Notes under the pieces: generated by a model
What the model saw: the letters and a program-made list of their open reading frames with translations, nothing else
Database searches by the model: none
Told to the model about the DNA's origin: nothing
Assembly (NCBI GenBank): GCA_014238195.1
Contig: JABABO010000019.1
Location: 1 to 8,191, forward strand
Direction of reading: 5' to 3'
Length of the DNA stretch: 8,191 bases
Origin: Kordiimonadaceae bacterium
GTDB lineage: Bacteria > Pseudomonadota > Alphaproteobacteria > Sphingomonadales > Kordiimonadaceae
Shown: positions 5,287 to 8,191 of the stretch, one piece after another
Position numbering within the stretch: the stretch's first letter is position 1
Layout of the letters: each line of letters starts with the position of its first letter
Made by a program: the position numbers and the translations under genes

Positions 5287-8191
5287 ATGAATTTCATCAC
5301 AAAACTAGGGCTTGATAAAAACCGTTTTACCATGCTGATTATCATCAGCCTTTTGGTTGTTGGCTCGTTACTGTATTTAGATTTTCCCAAACGTGAAGAC
5401 CCAAATATCACAATCCGCAATGCCTCTGTGACTGTAAAATTTCCTGGCATGCCGCCTGAGCGCATGGAAAGCTTGGTCGCTGAAAAAGTAGAGCGCAAAA
5501 TCCGTGAAATAAAAGAAGTAAAAGAAATCCATACGCTGTTAAACACAGGTCGGACAAAAATATCCGTGACACTAAAGGATAGTGTGACAGACCTTGATCC
5601 CGTTTGGCAGGAGCTACGGGAAAAAATGGATGACATTAAGCGCGAGCTACCCACTGGTGCACAAGGCCCAATTGTTGACACCAACGTCGGGGAAGTCACC
5701 ATTGCAACCATCGCCTTGACGGGTGAAGGCTTTAGCATACGTGAACTGGAAGTCACCGCAAAAGAATTACAGCGCAAAATGTACAATGTTGATGGTGTAA
5801 GCAAGATCGATATCTATGGCATCCAGCAAGAACGTTTATGGCTGGAATTTGACGCGGAACGCTTAGCCGCTGTTGGTCATCATTTGCAAAATATGATCGC
5901 AGATTTGCAAGCCCAAAATATTATTCTCCCTGCGGGGGAGCTAAACACAGGCGGTGCCAGACTTCTTCTTGAAACAAGTGGCAATTTCAAATCGATTACA
6001 GATGTAGAATTGATGTTAACCAAGCTTGGGCAAACCGACGAATATGCCCGCTTATTTGATCTAGTTGAGATACGGCGTGGCTATATGTCACCCCCTGAAC
6101 GACCTGTGTTTTTTAATGGCCAACCCGCCTTGTCCATTGGTATTCAAATGCAATCAGGTTTTGATATTCAAAATATTGGCCGTGAGATTGACCGTGTGAA
6201 ACGCGCTTTCGCAAGCAGCCTGCCCATTGGTTATGAGCTAACTTACACGACATTCCAGCCATCAGTCGTAAGCGCATCAGTGAACAATGCGCTGACGAAT
6301 GTTGGGCAAACTTTTCTGGTTGTCATACTGGTCGTGCTTGCCTTTCTGGGTTGGCGCTCTAGCTTGGTGATCGGTTCTATCATCCCACTGGCAATCATGT
6401 TTTCACTTATTGGTATGCGTTTGCTTGGAATTGCTCTTGAACAAGTTTCTATTGCAGCTGTGATCATTTCATTGGGGTTGTTGGTTGATAATGGGGTGGT
6501 GATTGTTGAAGATATCCTGCGCCGTATCAATAATGGTGCTACCCGCCGCGCTGCGGCCTTAGATGCAGGGCAGCAATTTTCTACACCGCTTCTTGTCAGT
6601 AGTCTAACAACAATTTTTGCCTTCACGCCATTTTTCATGCTAGAGGGTGCTAAAGGTGAATATAGCTTTTCACTGGGTGCTGTAGTGACATTAACGCTCA
6701 GTGGATCGTGGCTAGCGTCTATGTATTTTCTGCCTTTGATTGCCTCGCGCACCCTTGAGAGACAAACCATAAGCCCTGAAAACAAATCTGGTGAAAATCA
6801 TGAAGAAAATTCACCAGACAACCCTGCCTATATTGTCTTTTACCAGCACTTTCTTCACGTCACCCAAAAACGCCCTTTCACTGTAATCGCGCTGAGTTAT
6901 GCTTTGGTTGCACTCTCTGTCCAATTGTTCCCGCTTATCCCGCAAGAACAATTCCCTGAAAGCGAGCGAACAGAGGTATTGATCTATATGGATATGCCAA
7001 AAAGCACGCATATAGATGCGACAATTGCTGTCTCAAAAAATGTCGGGGCATGGATCAATGACACCGACAAAAACCCCGAAGTTGCCAATCAAATTTCTTA
7101 TGTTGGATTTGGTGGGCCACGCTTTTATTTATCACTATCGCCTGCCGAGCGATCCCCGTCGAACGCCTTTTTCCTTGTGAATGCAAACTCACCCAATGAT
7201 GCCAACGTATTTACGGCACGGGCTAAACGTTATTTGATTGAAAATCATCCAGAAGCACGTTTTAAAATTAAGCGCCTTGCTATGGGGGCTTCGGAATCGG
7301 GGACCGTAGAGGTAGAAATCACAGGTCCTGATTTAGATAGATTACTTGTCCTGGCCCGCGAAACCGAAAGCTTTTTTCGCGGCATACCAGGTCTCATTCA
7401 AAACGAAAACGACTGGGGTGATAAAATATTAAAATTTATTGTGGATGTGGATCAAAGCAAAGCACGGCGGCTTGGTATAACATCTGAGTATATTTCTCAA
7501 ATTTTAAGTATGTCTTTTGATGGTTATCAGGTTTCAGACTACCGTGAAGGCAATCAATCCATACCCATTATGATCAGGTCCCTTCCAAAAGACCGTAATA
7601 GTGTTGAAGATGTGCTTAATATTACGCTATCAGGCAATCCGTCCGCTATAGCGGTTGAGCAAATTTCCGACCTCTGGCCAACCCTTGAATATTCGCAAAT
7701 TCGCAGGAAAGATCAGGTACGCACCATTACCATCACAGCAAAAACTACACAATTTTCGGCTGGGGAACTTTACGCTTTGGTCCAAAAGCGTATCGACAGC
7801 TTAGACCTGAGCGGCGGTTATCAGATTACCATAGGGGGCGAACTTGAAGACGCAGCTGAGACCAACGGACAACTTGGTGCTGCCCTGCCCTATGCGCTTA
7901 TGTTGATGTTTCTTGCTATCATGTATCAATTTAACAGCTTCAAGCGAGCAGTTATCGTATTTATGACAGTCCCGCTTATCTTTGTTGGTATTCCCTATGG
8001 CTTGTTATTAACGGGCGAACCTATGTCTTTCTTCGCGACCCTTGGGATCATAAGCCTAGCAGGTATTGTCATTAACAATGCCATTGTCCTGATTGATCAA
8101 ATTGACATTGAGGCTAACGAGATGCACTTGCAGCCAGCAATCATCCGTGCGGCTGAGCGGCGATTAAGGCCTATCTTGCTGACATCCATCA
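5287..8191 (+). CDS. RND efflux permease (AcrB-like superfamily, HAE-type), C-terminus cut off
   Basis: Proton-driven inner-membrane pump that works with the adaptor upstream. The frame is open for 968 codons to the window edge. Family members have about 1020-1050 residues, so the last helices (TM11-12) are missing. TM1 (about 13-31) leads into FPKREDPNITIRNASVTVKF (33-52). The first large periplasmic domain runs to about 335. TM2-TM6 span 341-485, with TM4 containing GLLVDNGVVIVED (397-409). A hydrophilic linker rich in Asn, Glu and Pro (496-513) precedes TM7 (531-550). The second periplasmic domain follows, then TM8 (866-880), TM9 (886-905) and TM10 with GIVINNAIVLID (926-937). D401 matches AcrB Asp407, but N402 and N930 occupy the places of Asp408 and Lys940. 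AGGGGG (5275-5280), six bases before the ATG, supports the start. Loss of a heavy-metal signature argues against CusA type; the substrate is unknown. Confidence 0.95.
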   Translation, partial: MNFITKLGLDKNRFTMLIIISLLVVGSLLYLDFPKREDPNITIRNASVTVKFPGMPPERMESLVAEKVERKIREIKEVKEIHTLLNTGRTKISVTLKDSVTDLDPVWQELREKMDDIKRELPTGAQGPIVDTNVGEVTIATIALTGEGFSIRELEVTAKELQRKMYNVDGVSKIDIYGIQQERLWLEFDAERLAAVGHHLQNMIADLQAQNIILPAGELNTGGARLLLETSGNFKSITDVELMLTKLGQTDEYARLFDLVEIRRGYMSPPERPVFFNGQPALSIGIQMQSGFDIQNIGREIDRVKRAFASSLPIGYELTYTTFQPSVVSASVNNALTNVGQTFLVVILVVLAFLGWRSSLVIGSIIPLAIMFSLIGMRLLGIALEQVSIAAVIISLGLLVDNGVVIVEDILRRINNGATRRAAALDAGQQFSTPLLVSSLTTIFAFTPFFMLEGAKGEYSFSLGAVVTLTLSGSWLASMYFLPLIASRTLERQTISPENKSGENHEENSPDNPAYIVFYQHFLHVTQKRPFTVIALSYALVALSVQLFPLIPQEQFPESERTEVLIYMDMPKSTHIDATIAVSKNVGAWINDTDKNPEVANQISYVGFGGPRFYLSLSPAERSPSNAFFLVNANSPNDANVFTARAKRYLIENHPEARFKIKRLAMGASESGTVEVEITGPDLDRLLVLARETESFFRGIPGLIQNENDWGDKILKFIVDVDQSKARRLGITSEYISQILSMSFDGYQVSDYREGNQSIPIMIRSLPKDRNSVEDVLNITLSGNPSAIAVEQISDLWPTLEYSQIRRKDQVRTITITAKTTQFSAGELYALVQKRIDSLDLSGGYQITIGGELEDAAETNGQLGAALPYALMLMFLAIMYQFNSFKRAVIVFMTVPLIFVGIPYGLLLTGEPMSFFATLGIISLAGIVINNAIVLIDQIDIEANEMHLQPAIIRAAERRLRPILLTSI

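Noticed and set aside
5265..5804. A 179-codon open frame on the minus strand opposite the start of the RND permease
   Set aside because: It lies wholly opposite a well-supported conserved gene, and its Ser/Arg/Thr-rich product has no recognisable domain; it is an antisense shadow.
6243..6785. A 180-codon open frame on the minus strand opposite permease TM2-TM6
   Set aside because: It is explained by the codon pattern of the permease, which carries clear RND motifs on the plus strand; the antisense product resembles nothing known to me.

Overview
The window reads as ordinary chromosome from a Gram-negative proteobacterium. The gene styles (a TonB-box receptor with an EEIIVTAQKR-type N-terminus, a MECR-like reductase, and an RND pump of the 'FPKREDP' type) suit a marine-type alphaproteobacterium. 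The DNA is only moderately GC, so a Kordiimonadales-like lineage is a guess, not a demonstration. No insertion sequence, phage gene, CRISPR array, tRNA or rRNA was seen.

Layout, left to right. (1) The 5' part of sfsA lies on the minus strand and runs off the left edge. (2) A 265-bp divergent intergenic region holds several inverted and tandem repeats. (3) A complete 745-aa TonB-dependent outer-membrane receptor lies on the plus strand. (4) A structured 3' region follows, ending in a near-ideal 14-bp-stem terminator that also lies just past the stop of the convergent next gene. (5) A complete 328-aa MECR/quinone-oxidoreductase-like MDR reductase lies on the minus strand. (6) A 182-bp divergent intergenic region carries a palindromic operator candidate. 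(7) A two-gene RND efflux operon lies on the plus strand: a lipoprotein periplasmic adaptor (388 aa), then, 13 nt later, the inner-membrane RND permease, which is open for 968 codons and cut by the right edge with only its last transmembrane helices missing.

How the genes relate. The adaptor and permease form one functional unit, pumping an unidentified substrate through an outer-membrane channel that is not in the window. The receptor imports an unidentified ligand using TonB energy. The reductase and sfsA are independent transcription units, and nothing in the sequence ties them to either transporter.

I see no clear novel system. The points most worth a second look are the substituted proton-relay residues in the RND permease, the palindrome upstream of the efflux operon with a three-codon mini-ORF at the adaptor start, and the repeat-rich regions before and after the receptor gene.
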